A stretch of 52,912 nt of DNA from CAYRFF01 sp964436125. GTDB taxonomy: Bacteria; Bacteroidota; Bacteroidia; Chitinophagales; Saprospiraceae. Location: NCBI GenBank assembly GCA_964436125.1, contig CAYTBT010000021.1, positions 1 to 52,912 of the forward strand, in the 5' to 3' direction. The translations under genes and the position numbers were made by a program. Shown here in pieces: positions 14,976-24,302 of the stretch (position 1 is the first letter of the stretch; each line of letters begins with the position of its first letter). Under the pieces are notes generated by a model. The model made no database searches, was not told where the DNA came from, and was given only the letters and a program-made list of their open reading frames with translations.

Positions 14976-16673
14976 ATGGCAAAACCCACTACAAAAAATA
15001 CCTCCTCAGGTTCAAGCCTGAAGCGAGAAATAGGAGTTATTGGCTTATTATTTGCTTCCGTCGGCTCGATTATTGGCTCGGGCTGGTTATTCGGAGCATT
15101 GGAAGCAGCTGAAATTGCGGGACCGGGCTCGATATTCTCTTGGGCGATAGGGGGAATATTAATGATATTTATCGCCCTTTGTTATGCCGAGCTGGGCACA
15201 ATGTTTCCCGTATCAGGTGGAGTAATACGCTATCCACACTTTTCATTTGGCTCTTTTAATAGTTACACTTTAGGCTGGCTAACCTGGATGGCGGCAGCAT
15301 CGACGACCGCGATAGAAGTACTTGCAGCCATGCAGTATGCCAATAGCTATCTGCCGGATTGGTTTCAGGTGCAACATCTCGTTGATGGACATCCCGTTTT
15401 AACGACCTTGGGATATTTTGTTGCAGTGCTATTGCTCGGAATATTTGTCGTCGTGAATGTCTATGGAATAAAATGGTTTATGCGCTTGAATAATGCGCTG
15501 GTGTGGTGGAAAATATTTGTCATTATTCTCGTAATTGCTGTCTTTATGATCAGTGCATTTAATATCGAGCACTTTAAGAATGTCGAGGCAGGAGGATTCT
15601 TTCCGCGAGGTGTAGAGGGAGTGTTCTCCGCAGTTGCAACAGCGGGAGTTGTCTTTTCATTTCTCGGTTTCAGACAAGGTGTTGAGCTGGCCGGTGAGAC
15701 GAAGAACCCGAGTAGAAATGTTCCTATCGCCGTGATAGGATCGATATTACTTACGCTAGTCATATATGTGCTTCTGCAGATTGCTTTTATAGGCATTCTA
15801 CCATTAGACGCACTAGAGAATGGATGGGCGCATATCGGTACAAGTATTTCCTTTGGAGATATTCCGGTAGAATTCGGTCCACTGGCAGCACTTGCAGGTA
15901 CGATGGGACTTACTTTTCTCGTAGTTATTCTCTATGCCGATGCATTTATTTCACCGGCTGATACCGGCTTGATTTATACGACAGTAACCTCGCGACTGTC
16001 CTATGCAATGGGAAAGAACAAGAATGCACCTGAAGTCCTTGCCAAGGTGAATTCCAAAGGGGTTCCATGGGTGAGTCTTATCTTGACCTTTGTTGCCGGA
16101 AGTTTCTTCTTCTTTGCATTCCCTAGCTGGGAGCAACTCGTAGGATTCGTAACGACGTGTACAATCCTGTCATTTGGTTCCGGACCACTCGTCGTACTTG
16201 CCATGCGGAAACAATTACCCAATCACAAGCGGCCATTTAAACTTCCCATGATTAAGTTAATGGCCTTCCTCGGCTTCCTGGCGACCAATCTCATCGTGTA
16301 CTGGTCAGGCTGGAATACGATAAAGCCCATTGCTATTGCGATAATTGTCGGATATGCGATATTCATCATCAATGAATATGTGAATAAAGGGACGACCCCT
16401 CCGCTCGAATTAAAAGCAGGTTATTGGGTCTTGATATGGATTGTCGGTTTGAGTGTTATTAGTTATCTCGGCGTTTACCCATATCCATCGCAAGAGGCAG
16501 GTAATCTCGGACTTATTCCACTGGGATGGGGAGTGGTGATCCTTGCAGTATGGGCTATTTTTATTATGTGGCTGGCAATGAAAAATGCCCTTTCTACCGA
16601 GGCTTGTAAGGCGCATATCGATGAACCGATGTTGCAGAGTGAAATCGACCTCGCTGATGATCTGCATGTGTAA
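14976..16673 (+). CDS. APC-superfamily amino-acid permease
   Basis: 565 residues with 12-14 hydrophobic segments. The N-terminal GLLFASVGSIIGSGWLFG is the glycine-rich first helix that binds the amino-acid backbone in APC transporters, and CYAELGTMFPVSGGVIRYPH is the conserved third-helix block. The C-terminal extension carries two or so extra helices and an acidic tail (SEIDLADDLHV). The subgroup resembles aspartate:proton symporters of the YveA type, but substrate assignment from sequence is weak. It has its own promoter and stands alone after the prp terminator. Confidence 0.85.
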   Translation: MAKPTTKNTSSGSSLKREIGVIGLLFASVGSIIGSGWLFGALEAAEIAGPGSIFSWAIGGILMIFIALCYAELGTMFPVSGGVIRYPHFSFGSFNSYTLGWLTWMAAASTTAIEVLAAMQYANSYLPDWFQVQHLVDGHPVLTTLGYFVAVLLLGIFVVVNVYGIKWFMRLNNALVWWKIFVIILVIAVFMISAFNIEHFKNVEAGGFFPRGVEGVFSAVATAGVVFSFLGFRQGVELAGETKNPSRNVPIAVIGSILLTLVIYVLLQIAFIGILPLDALENGWAHIGTSISFGDIPVEFGPLAALAGTMGLTFLVVILYADAFISPADTGLIYTTVTSRLSYAMGKNKNAPEVLAKVNSKGVPWVSLILTFVAGSFFFFAFPSWEQLVGFVTTCTILSFGSGPLVVLAMRKQLPNHKRPFKLPMIKLMAFLGFLATNLIVYWSGWNTIKPIAIAIIVGYAIFIINEYVNKGTTPPLELKAGYWVLIWIVGLSVISYLGVYPYPSQEAGNLGLIPLGWGVVILAVWAIFIMWLAMKNALSTEACKAHIDEPMLQSEIDLADDLHV

Positions 16674-16708
16674 GATGGGAAGCACCTTTGTGTTGAATAA
16701 TGTGCTTT

Positions 16709-16720
16709 AGCTTCCGCAAA
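16709..16720 (+). repeat. AGCTTnCGCAAA word (C variant), intergenic
   Basis: AGCTTCCGCAAA followed by G, one of two copies without the usual next T. It lies between convergent genes. Confidence 0.85.
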
Positions 16721-16773
16721 GGTGGATGCGGTTAATTCATTTATTTGGTATTAGTATTAGTGAGGAGGGATAA

Positions 16774-16889
16774 ATGCCTTGTTGCCCTGTGATGGTTCCC
16801 GGTGTAAACTAATGCATTCTATCGATAATGCTGTGGCGACAGGGCAGGAGATTATTAAAGCAGTAAGCGGCAAATTATCAGCTTGCTAG
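16774..16889 (+). CDS. Doubtful pair of overlapping mini-ORFs with strong SD
   Basis: The first encodes 12 residues beginning MPCCPVMV (16774-16812), the second 25 residues beginning MHSIDNAVATGQ (16812-16889); they share a TAATG stop-start. A perfect AGGAGG at 16763-16768 is unusual here, since nearly all other genes lack one. It could be a leader peptide, a small protein or chance. There is no homology that I recognise. Confidence 0.2.
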
Positions 16890-16989
16890 CTGCTCTTATT
16901 TTAGTTATTATGCATAGACGATGCACTTGTAAAGTCCGCTCAAGGCATCCCACATGTTGTGTATTTTGACTGGTAAACTGCTTTTAAAC

Positions 16990-17307
16990 TTATCTTCTAT
17001 CCGGCTTGCTATCTTGTCTCGACTGCCACAACCATAGTAATAAACCGATTCCTACGATGATATCGACTATGTTCCACATTGTTCTACCCAATGAAATCTT
17101 GAAAAATGGTTGAAAAAGTAATGCTAGGCCTGCCAGTAAAAACATCTCCCTTTCCCGACCGGCTTTATAAGCTTCATAAGCAAATGTCGCAAATACAATA
17201 AGTGCACTGATTCTCACAAATTGGAAATAGCCATAGGGCATATCCAGCAGACACAGAAATAAAAGGATTGCTAGAATGAGCTTTAAGCCATCTGAAATAT
17301 TGATCAT
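16990..17307 (-). CDS. Small membrane protein (DUF6804-like)
   Basis: 105 residues with about four hydrophobic segments (7-21, 30-43, 55-68, 80-94) and a basic C-terminus (SRQDSKPDRR). The N-terminal MPYGYFQFVRI segment recalls the small DUF6804 membrane proteins; this match is from memory and is tentative. The function is unknown. It follows the next permease gene on the same strand after 59 bases and could be cotranscribed with it. Confidence 0.65.
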   Translation of the reverse strand: MINISDGLKLILAILLFLCLLDMPYGYFQFVRISALIVFATFAYEAYKAGREREMFLLAGLALLFQPFFKISLGRTMWNIVDIIVGIGLLLWLWQSRQDSKPDRR

Positions 17308-17366
17308 AAGCTTAGCTTTTCTGTATCCTCGGAAACATATCTTCGGATTGATTCTTCAGGTGTTTA

Positions 17367-18848
17367 TTATTCATTGGGAGCCTCATTTGCGGAAGCTTTA
17401 TTCTTCTCCGGGTGGCGTATATGACTATGCTTAATGCTATATGTGAAATAAATAATAACCCCTATTGCCATCCAGATAATGAGACGTAGCCACGTGTCAA
17501 ATGGAAGGCTAAACATCAGATATCCACAGATTAAGATAGAGAGAATCGGAACCAATGGCACAAGCGGAGCCTTAAAAGGTCGATTTCTGTCCGGCTCTTT
17601 ATATCGAAGGTACAATACTCCGGCACTTACAATGGTGAAGGCGAGCAGAGTTCCTATAGAAACGAGCTCACCGAGTAAACCGATAGGGAAGAAGCCGGCA
17701 ATCAATGCCGCTACAAGGCCGGTAAGCACAGTTGAATGAGCTGGTGTCTTGTATTTGGGATGTACTTTCCCAAAATAAGAGGGGAGCAAGCCATCTTTTG
17801 CCATGGTGTAAAAAATCCGTGGTTGCCCCATGAGCATCACAAGCACTACAGATGCCAGTCCGGCAATAGCGGCAATATTAATTAAGTAACCGAGCCAGTC
17901 AAGTGCGCCGGTTGCATCGATGGCGTGAAATACTGAATCCGGTACATTGAGTTCTGTATAGTGTACAAGCCCCGTTAAGACCAGTGAAACAAGAATGTAG
18001 AGTACCGTACAGATTGCCAGCGCTCCGAATATTCCGATTGGCATGGCTTTCTGTGGGTTCTTTACTTCTTGAGCCGCAGTTGTAACCGCATCAAAGCCGA
18101 TAAAGGCAAAGAAAACTACACCGGCAGCTCGGATTATTCCGCTCCAGCCATATTCACCAAATGTTCCCGTGTTTTCAGGAATAAATGGTGTCCAGTTGGT
18201 AGATTCTACGTATTGAAAACCAAAGACAATGACCAAGATTAATACCGTGACCTTCACATAAACTATAATGTTGTTAAATCGCGCAGATTCTCTTATGCCC
18301 AGAACAAGTAAACCCGTTAAACACAAGATGAGAAACATGGCAGGTAAGTTGATAATCCCTTCTTGAACAAATTCTCCATCAACATAACTGAAAGGAGCTG
18401 TTGTCCATGCATCGGGTAGATTAACACCAAATGTCTTTTCTATAAAAGATACAAAATAGCCTGACCAGCCCACTGCAACCGTGGAAGCGGCAAATAGATA
18501 CTCCAGGATGAGATCCCAGCCGATTATCCAAGCTATGAATTCTCCTAATGTGGCATATCCATACGTGTATGCACTTCCTGCGATAGGAATCATGGCGGTA
18601 AATTCAGCATAACAGAGTCCTGCAAATAAACAGGCGAGTCCGGCTATAATAAAGGAAATCGTAACTCCGGGCCCTGCATACATTGCCGCTGCGGGACCTG
18701 CAATCACAAATATTCCCGCGCCGATAATTGCACCTATTCCCAGAAGAACAACATTCCCTGCGGTAAGACTCCGGTTGAGAGATTGGTCGTCTTCAACAAA
18801 TGCCTCCTTCTGTAATTCATCGATACTTTTGCGTTTAAATAATTTCAT
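17367..18848 (-). CDS. APC amino-acid permease (YfnA/CAT-like)
   Basis: 493 residues with about 12 helices. LLGIGAIIGAGIFVIAGPAA is the canonical unwound first helix, CYAEFTAMIPIAGSAYTYGY the third-helix block, and FFAFIGFDAVTTAAQEVKNP the sixth-helix block of cationic amino-acid transporter-like APC members. MAKDGLLPSYFGKVHPKYKTP is the typical loop after helix 8. A likely substrate class is neutral or cationic amino acids; the exact one is not readable. The N-terminal FKRKSIDELQKEA segment is also typical. An AGCTTCCGCAAA word (17386) lies in the codons for the C-terminal tail. Confidence 0.88.
   Translation of the reverse strand: MKLFKRKSIDELQKEAFVEDDQSLNRSLTAGNVVLLGIGAIIGAGIFVIAGPAAAMYAGPGVTISFIIAGLACLFAGLCYAEFTAMIPIAGSAYTYGYATLGEFIAWIIGWDLILEYLFAASTVAVGWSGYFVSFIEKTFGVNLPDAWTTAPFSYVDGEFVQEGIINLPAMFLILCLTGLLVLGIRESARFNNIIVYVKVTVLILVIVFGFQYVESTNWTPFIPENTGTFGEYGWSGIIRAAGVVFFAFIGFDAVTTAAQEVKNPQKAMPIGIFGALAICTVLYILVSLVLTGLVHYTELNVPDSVFHAIDATGALDWLGYLINIAAIAGLASVVLVMLMGQPRIFYTMAKDGLLPSYFGKVHPKYKTPAHSTVLTGLVAALIAGFFPIGLLGELVSIGTLLAFTIVSAGVLYLRYKEPDRNRPFKAPLVPLVPILSILICGYLMFSLPFDTWLRLIIWMAIGVIIYFTYSIKHSHIRHPEKNKASANEAPNE
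17386..17397 (-). repeat. AGCTTnCGCAAA word (C variant) in permease gene
   Basis: Minus-strand AGCTTCCGCAAA followed by T, codons AAA GCT TCC GCA AAT in the permease tail, a poorly conserved region where codon choice is free. Confidence 0.85.
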
Positions 18849-19322
18849 AGACTGAACTAGTTTGCTCCGGTTTAATGCTTGACCGGATATGAATATTTCT
18901 TAATGAATAAGCTATTAACCGGTACTCATCGATAATTGATGAGAATTCTTTGTTTCCGGTGAAATCCCCTGAATCAATTCTCGAGACACCAGCATTCCTG
19001 CACACTCGGGTTTCACTGAAAATGATGGTCATAGTCAATAGTCGTACCAAATATATAAATATATTGCTTATTTCCCGACATTATGAATAGAGATAAATAG
19101 TTTATGCTGTATTCTGGACTTTATAAGCATTAATCTGTGCTTGTGAAAAGTGGTGCTAGGATGCTTTCTACTTCAATAGATATTGCGAAGGACGTCGATG
19201 ATAAATATGCTTGAGTCGTATAAAATTATCTTGTAAACTTGTGCCGGAAAATTCTAGAGAAGACTTAACAACTGAATTACCACTCATCGAGCATATTGCC
19301 CTCAGAATGATATCTGACAAGA
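18849..19322. other. Intergenic region between NhaC and permease
   Basis: No gene seen. CTCATCGAT (18925-18933) and ATTGATGAG (18935-18943) form a near-perfect palindrome. CAAATATA at 19048-19055 reads TATATTTG on the minus strand and may be the permease -7 element, with a leader of about 200 bases. Confidence 0.4.
19048..19055 (-). promoter_or_regulatory. Possible -7 element of the YfnA-like permease
   Basis: Minus-strand TATATTTG, exact TAnnTTTG, 200 bases before the ATG at 18848. There is no clear -33 element. Confidence 0.35.
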
Positions 19323-20810
19323 TTACTTTGCACCTGAAAGTTCCCGGATTTTTATGTGAAAAGCGGCAAAAATCAAGGTCATGAACAGGCTGAGCCAATT
19401 AAAAATAGCGTACACAAAATAATTTAAGGTATCAACTCCCAATACACCGCTGTGATAAGCCCCACAGGTATTCCATGGAACAAGAGCCGATGTAACCGTA
19501 CCACTATCTTCCAGTGTCCGCGATAGATTCTCCGGAGCGAGGCCTTTATCCCTAAACGCTTTGTCGTACATTTTACCCGGAATTACGATTGCAAGGTATT
19601 GATCGCTTGCTGTAATGTTTAATGCCAGACAGCTGATAACCGTACTGAGAAATAAACCGAATACCGTGTGAAACAGATTGAGCAGAGCATTGCTGATTGT
19701 TGTCAATGCACCGATTGCCTCCATAACACCGCCGAAGGTCATTGCGCAGAGTATAAGCCATACTGTATTCAACATCCCGACCATTCCACCGGCAGTGAAT
19801 AAGCCTTTCAATGCTTCATTTTCGGTGGGAATTGAACTCTCAACGGTAATACTGTTCATAATACCTTTGTAGGCACTGTTAAAGGTCAATTCTGTACTAT
19901 TTCCGAGCGAAGCGACAATTTCAGGTTGAAAAATTAATGCTCCAAGCCCGCCCAGAAGCACACCGAGCAATAAAGCAATGAGCGGTGGAGTTTTCCTTAT
20001 AATCATAAAGATAACTAGTAGCGGTACGACAAATAGCCACGGACTTACATTTATTGAATTTTCTATGGACTGAAGTAGGACATGTGTGTCGATATCGCCG
20101 CCTACATCGAGATTAAATCCGATGATTATGAAAGCTATTACCGTGATAATAATTGTCGGTGTCGTAGTGTACAACATATATCTTATGTGCGTAAATAAAT
20201 CTGTTCCCGCCATCGCCGGAGCTAGATTGGTCGTGTCACTTAATGGAGAGATTTTGTCACCGAAGTAAGCACCGGAAAGTATTGCTCCCGCTGTCATACT
20301 GACCGGCACGTGGAGTGCCTTGGAGATGCCGATTAAAGCAATGCCTACAGTTGCTGATGTCGTCCAGCTACTTCCCGTAGCAAGTGATACTATGCAACAG
20401 ATAACAACAGTTGAAACCAGGAATATAGTCGGATTTAAAATCTGTAAACCATAGTAAATCATCGTCGGAATAATACCACTGATCAACCAGGTGCCGGCAA
20501 GTGCGCCGACCATTAATAAAATAAGAATAGCACCTGCAGTAGATTGTATATTCGCTGATATTTCTTCCAGCATTTTATGGAATGAAACCCCATTGTTGAA
20601 ACCTACGATAGCAGCAATCGCAGCACCGAGTATAAGAATAAATTGATTACTCCCGCCGAGTGCGCTATCTCCGAAGGCAAAAAAGACATTGTAGAATAGC
20701 ATAGCTATAAGCACAATTACCGGGACGAGTGCTTCCCCGATGCTGAGATCTATCGGTTTATCTAGCTCCTTTGCCGAAGGCTTTTCAGATTGAATTTCTT
20801 GATTTGCCAT
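19323..20810 (-). CDS. nhaC: NhaC-family Na+/H+ antiporter
   Basis: 495 residues with about 12 hydrophobic segments. It matches the NhaC branch of the ion-transporter superfamily: GFNNGVSFHKMLEEI near the N-terminus, TGSSWTTSATVGIALIGI, and AGAILSGAYFGDKISPLSDTT, whose D and S/T residues are diagnostic, plus ALVPWNTCGAYHSGVLGVD near the C-terminus. The inner-membrane carrier exchanges sodium for protons, though some relatives exchange malate/lactate or similar acids. The cytoplasmic N-terminus is long and charged. It appears monocistronic. Confidence 0.9.
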   Translation of the reverse strand: MANQEIQSEKPSAKELDKPIDLSIGEALVPVIVLIAMLFYNVFFAFGDSALGGSNQFILILGAAIAAIVGFNNGVSFHKMLEEISANIQSTAGAILILLMVGALAGTWLISGIIPTMIYYGLQILNPTIFLVSTVVICCIVSLATGSSWTTSATVGIALIGISKALHVPVSMTAGAILSGAYFGDKISPLSDTTNLAPAMAGTDLFTHIRYMLYTTTPTIIITVIAFIIIGFNLDVGGDIDTHVLLQSIENSINVSPWLFVVPLLVIFMIIRKTPPLIALLLGVLLGGLGALIFQPEIVASLGNSTELTFNSAYKGIMNSITVESSIPTENEALKGLFTAGGMVGMLNTVWLILCAMTFGGVMEAIGALTTISNALLNLFHTVFGLFLSTVISCLALNITASDQYLAIVIPGKMYDKAFRDKGLAPENLSRTLEDSGTVTSALVPWNTCGAYHSGVLGVDTLNYFVYAIFNWLSLFMTLIFAAFHIKIRELSGAK

Positions 20811-21086
20811 AGAATGATTAGGTGAATTAATGTTATAATGGTAGCACTTAGTGTGGAATTTTCCAAATCCCCGACCCTGATTATTCCCCGGACCACAGCT
20901 TATTTACATTTTATACCTAGCACCGGTAGCTCTTTGTGAAGCACTTATGCTCTGATAAGTAATCAAGCTAGACACAATTTTAAGGCTGAGCATTTCACAT
21001 TTCAGGCTGCAATGAGGAAGGAAACAAATCGATAATTTTTCATCAAGTTGAACCTAGTCCATAAGCATAGCTCACATTGCAGAAGT

Positions 21087-22061
21087 TTATCTCAGATTAA
21101 AGGTCGTTTTGCCGACGAGATATCCTTTATTGTATATCTCGACTTCATATATCCCTTCAGTAAAATGTATTTCAGGGCGCCACTGAATGCAACCGACAGC
21201 CGGTGATTGATTGTAGCGCATGCGCGTTGACTTAGTATAGCGTACTTGAGTTTCCCCTTCAAGTTCTGTCAATACACCTGATCCGCTACTATTCACTGCC
21301 ATTGTCTTCCCGAGGGGATCGATAATCCGGATGTAAAAAGTCTCTGTGCCTTGTTCAGCAATTTCATTGGCAGTAGTTTCAAAGCAGACCTCGATAAGGT
21401 CAACATTCTTGGCACGCCTTCTCCGTTTCAAGTCCCCGTCGCGGGCAATCTTATACCCTTTGGCTTCAATTTCAACGACATCAATCGCAGCAGCCTTTTT
21501 AACCTTCTTGTGCAACTCTTTATTCTTCTTCTCTATGCGCTGTTTTTCAATGGAAGTTGACTTGTTCAGTGCTTCGAGAGAGTCGCTCTTTGAAACTTGT
21601 TCAGTAAAGGCTAGCTTCAAGGAATCCTGCTTGGCGCGGAGCAGGCTGTTACTTGCCGTCAATTCAGCATTTTTCTTCTTTAAGGATCTTATCTCCTGGA
21701 GATAAGCCTCCGCTTCAAGCTTCATTTCCTTGATCTTTTGGCGGACATAGTCTAGATTTTTATTTTCTTGAATAAGCTGTATTATCTGTGTCTTCTGTTC
21801 TTTGAGCAGTGTCTTTTGTTCTTCAATCATCTCGTTGAGTTCATCATTGCTCCCACGCAATTCTTCTAGGTCCGAAAGAGCTTTATAATATTCCTTTTCA
21901 AGACTGAGCTTTAAATTATTGGTTGCAATAACCTGCTCCTTTTGTTGTTCTATGATTTTCTTCTGATTAAAATTATTATACAGCAGATACGCATTCACGA
22001 GTAATAATATAATCATAGCAATTACTGCAATCGTTCCTAAGAGATTCCCCTTCCGAGCCAT
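21087..22061 (-). CDS. Membrane-anchored coiled-coil protein of unknown function
   Basis: 324 residues from ATG 22061; longer in-frame starts up to 22214 exist, but the MARKGN start directly precedes the anchor. One membrane helix (about 7-27) is followed by a long coiled coil (about 35-185) rich in Glu, Lys, Leu and Gln, then a C-terminal beta-rich domain of some 130 residues with YIRIIDPLGKTMAV and PEIHFTEGIYEVEIYNKG. The topology suggests a periplasmic coil and globular head. Similar Bacteroidota proteins are often labelled chromosome-partitioning proteins, which I think is only a coiled-coil artefact. It has no operon partner. Confidence 0.7.
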   Translation of the reverse strand: MARKGNLLGTIAVIAMIILLLVNAYLLYNNFNQKKIIEQQKEQVIATNNLKLSLEKEYYKALSDLEELRGSNDELNEMIEEQKTLLKEQKTQIIQLIQENKNLDYVRQKIKEMKLEAEAYLQEIRSLKKKNAELTASNSLLRAKQDSLKLAFTEQVSKSDSLEALNKSTSIEKQRIEKKNKELHKKVKKAAAIDVVEIEAKGYKIARDGDLKRRRRAKNVDLIEVCFETTANEIAEQGTETFYIRIIDPLGKTMAVNSSGSGVLTELEGETQVRYTKSTRMRYNQSPAVGCIQWRPEIHFTEGIYEVEIYNKGYLVGKTTFNLR

Positions 22062-22657
22062 TTTGTTAGATTTTGTGAAAAATAAATTCACCAATTTCCG
22101 CATAAATATAGAGGATGAATTCCTGAATAGTAAAAATGTTGATAGATAAAATTTTTTAGAAGCGTGTTTTTGATTAACTTGAGCTTGATCTAGCTTCCGC
22201 AAATGTCGGTCCAATCCTTGCTATTGCCGCTTTGTCGTGATGGGATGATGAAGGTGGATTTATCGCAGATGATTATCCTCTGTCTTTGAGGCTAAATTCT
22301 TGTACGACAGAATCTCAAGGTGACTTTTTGCCCATCGTTCTTCATTTACAGGCAATGATACAGTAAAATTGTTTTATTCCACCTGACCCACCTTTTCCCG
22401 AATTGCCGGATATCTGAGTTTATAGATATTGGAATTCTTTACTGCGAAAGGAGTAAGTTCACTACATAATTAGTTTCTGCGAGATTATTGATATCTTTAC
22501 GCTGTTATAAAGAAGATGTTCCTGGACTTGAGGATAGCACATTAATGTACTCGAACGATATACGTTTAGGTAATTTTTATAAGAAACTGCGTTAATTGCC
22601 TTCTATAAAGTCATTTATGAGAGGGCATTATGAATTGATAATCATAGAACAGAATTT
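22062..22657. other. Divergent intergenic region
   Basis: No gene seen beyond possible N-terminal extension of the coiled-coil protein. It contains the 18-base word copy TAGCTTCCGCAAATGTCG at 22191-22208, which recurs exactly at 44505-44522 in reverse. No convincing promoter for the exonuclease was found. Confidence 0.45.
22192..22203 (+). repeat. AGCTTnCGCAAA word (C variant), intergenic, extended
   Basis: It lies within TAGCTTCCGCAAATGTCG (22191-22208), an 18-mer repeated exactly in inverse orientation at 44505-44522, with 17 of its bases at 30075-30091. Confidence 0.9.
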
Positions 22658-23374
22658 ATGAGTCGAAACCTTTTATTTCTCGATATTGAGACCGTGAGTC
22701 AGAAAGCCGATTACAATGAACTCGATGATCGATGGAAGACATTGTGGAAGAAAAAGTCACGATGGCAAGCAGAAGATAAAGATAATTATACCGATGTAGA
22801 AGCAGCTGAAATATATCAGAACAGAGCCGCTATACTGTCCGAATTTGGGAAGATAGTATGTATTTCCCTCGGGTTTTTCACCGATGGGGGACGGAAAATG
22901 CGGATAACATCATGTACGGGAACCGAAAAGGAGATTCTCATTAGATTTGCAGGGATTGTCGAGCAATCCTATTCTGATACAGATAAAAAAGGCTTTTGTG
23001 GGCATAACATTAAGGAGTTTGATATTCCGTATATCTGTCGGAGAATGCTGGCACATCACATTGACTTGCCCGGTGCCTTAAATATACACGGGAAGAAGCC
23101 CTGGGAGCTGGATTATATCGTTGATACGATGAATCTATGGAAATTTGGGGACTATAAACATTATACATCATTGGACCTACTTGCAGCAGTGATGGGAATC
23201 CCTTCACCCAAGGATGATATTGATGGAAGTGAAGTGGGGCGTGTTTATCATGAAGAAGGGGACGTGGAGCGCATTAAAACATACTGTGAAAAAGACGTAT
23301 TGACGACCGCGCAAGTTTATCGTGCACTCTTGAATAAACCATTGCTGGATCCGGAATCTGTCGAGTATGTGTAG
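22658..23374 (+). CDS. DnaQ-like 3'-5' exonuclease (PolB-exo type)
   Basis: 238 residues with the DEDDy exonuclease residues: LDIETV (Asp9 and Glu11), GHNIKEFDIPYICRRM (the second Asp motif), and YCEKDV (Tyr-x3-Asp). It belongs to the stand-alone family related to the proofreading domain of B-family DNA polymerases (DNA_pol_B_exo2). The likely role is trimming of DNA or RNA 3' ends in repair; the true substrate is unknown. It is single and divergent from the coiled-coil gene. The start is ATG 22658, four residues before the first conserved strand. Confidence 0.88.
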   Translation: MSRNLLFLDIETVSQKADYNELDDRWKTLWKKKSRWQAEDKDNYTDVEAAEIYQNRAAILSEFGKIVCISLGFFTDGGRKMRITSCTGTEKEILIRFAGIVEQSYSDTDKKGFCGHNIKEFDIPYICRRMLAHHIDLPGALNIHGKKPWELDYIVDTMNLWKFGDYKHYTSLDLLAAVMGIPSPKDDIDGSEVGRVYHEEGDVERIKTYCEKDVLTTAQVYRALLNKPLLDPESVEYV

Positions 23375-23528
23375 GCTATATTGGCAGAGTCATGACCTAA
23401 AGTCCGGAATCGCTTGTGTAGTAGATTATGGCGAGTCAGGAAGTGACTTATAAGCTCCATAAGCATCAACATTGAAATCATTATTGGGGATAAACGAGCT
23501 TCAGCTATATTGAAACCGGGATAATATT

Positions 23529-23560
23529 ATTGCCGCAATGTATGTTGTTTTATATCTTTG
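23529..23560 (+). promoter_or_regulatory. Promoter of rpe
   Basis: ATTG (23529-23532), 20 bases, TATCTTTG (23553-23560), matching the Bacteroidota consensus. The ATG lies 67 bases downstream. Confidence 0.6.
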
Positions 23561-23627
23561 TTCCGTTGTATAATTAATTCTTATCCTAAGGATAAAACCT
23601 AAGCATAATCATAAAACACCTATAAAA

Positions 23628-24302
23628 ATGGATCACTTAGTTGCCCCTTCCTTACTTGCCTGCGATTTCAGTAAGCTCAATGAGGAAATTGACACGGTAA
23701 ATCAATCGCAAGCTGACTGGCTTCATCTGGACGTGATGGACGGAAATTTTGTTCCCAATATTACTTTTGGGATGCCTCTGATTAAAGCTATAAATAAGCT
23801 ATCGACCAAGGTACTCGACACACATCTGATGATAGAAAATCCGGGTAGATATGTGAAAGCATTTGCGGAAGCTGGAGCAGATATATTGACCGTACATGAG
23901 GAAGCTTGCACTCACTTGCACCGCGTTGTACAACAGATTAAAGCCAATGACATGAAAGCGGGCGTTGCAATTAATCCGCATACACCCGTAGGAATGGTAT
24001 TTGATGTGCTAGAGGACCTGGATCTCGTCCTTGTAATGTCGGTCGATCCCGGATTCGGTGGACAGAAGTTCATCTATCGCACTCTTAAGAAGATAAGTAT
24101 GCTCTCTGCAGAGATAACTCGGCGCAATCTGTCCTGCTTGATTGAGGTCGATGGCGGCGTGGGACTGCACAATGCAGAAAAAATCCTGGAGGCAGGAGCT
24201 GATGTGCTCGTCGCCGGCAGCAGTATTTTCAAATCAGAGGATCCGAAGATTACCATTGAAGAATTTAAGGCAATTGAGAAAAATAAAAGCTATTTCGTTT
24301 AA
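23628..24302 (+). CDS. rpe: Ribulose-phosphate 3-epimerase
   Basis: 224 residues, full length. Rpe interconverts ribulose 5-phosphate and xylulose 5-phosphate in the pentose phosphate pathway. The TIM barrel shows APSLLACDFSKL, the metal site WLHLDVMDGNFVPNITFG (His and Asp), DTHLMIENP, MSVDPGFGGQKFI, and EVDGGVGLHNA with the catalytic Asp, then the phosphate-binding ADVLVAGSSIF. It has a good promoter. The 3' end overlaps the presumed TTG start of the TonB-dependent receptor by 29 bases. Confidence 0.96.
   Translation: MDHLVAPSLLACDFSKLNEEIDTVNQSQADWLHLDVMDGNFVPNITFGMPLIKAINKLSTKVLDTHLMIENPGRYVKAFAEAGADILTVHEEACTHLHRVVQQIKANDMKAGVAINPHTPVGMVFDVLEDLDLVLVMSVDPGFGGQKFIYRTLKKISMLSAEITRRNLSCLIEVDGGVGLHNAEKILEAGADVLVAGSSIFKSEDPKITIEEFKAIEKNKSYFV
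23862..23873 (-). repeat. AGCTTnCGCAAA word (C variant) in rpe
   Basis: The plus strand reads TTTGCGGAAGCT, codons TTT GCG GAA GCT (F-A-E-A), antisense to the gene; followed by T on its own strand. Confidence 0.85.

Larger units (their letters stand above)
16674..16989. other. Convergent intergenic region with hairpin, word copy and mini-ORFs
   Basis: AAGCAC (16680-16685) pairs with GTGCTT (16702-16707), a weak terminator after the permease. An AGCTTCCGCAAA word follows at 16709. A perfect AGGAGG (16763-16768) lies five bases before a 12-codon mini-ORF (16774-16812), which overlaps by TAATG a 25-codon mini-ORF (16812-16889). TGCCCTGT (16793-16800) and ACAGGGCA (16839-16846) are inverted repeats. 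Confidence 0.5.

Noticed and set aside
24142..24273. ATG-initiated N-terminal extension of the TonB receptor
   Set aside because: It would lie entirely within rpe in another frame and place 44 non-signal residues before the signal peptide.
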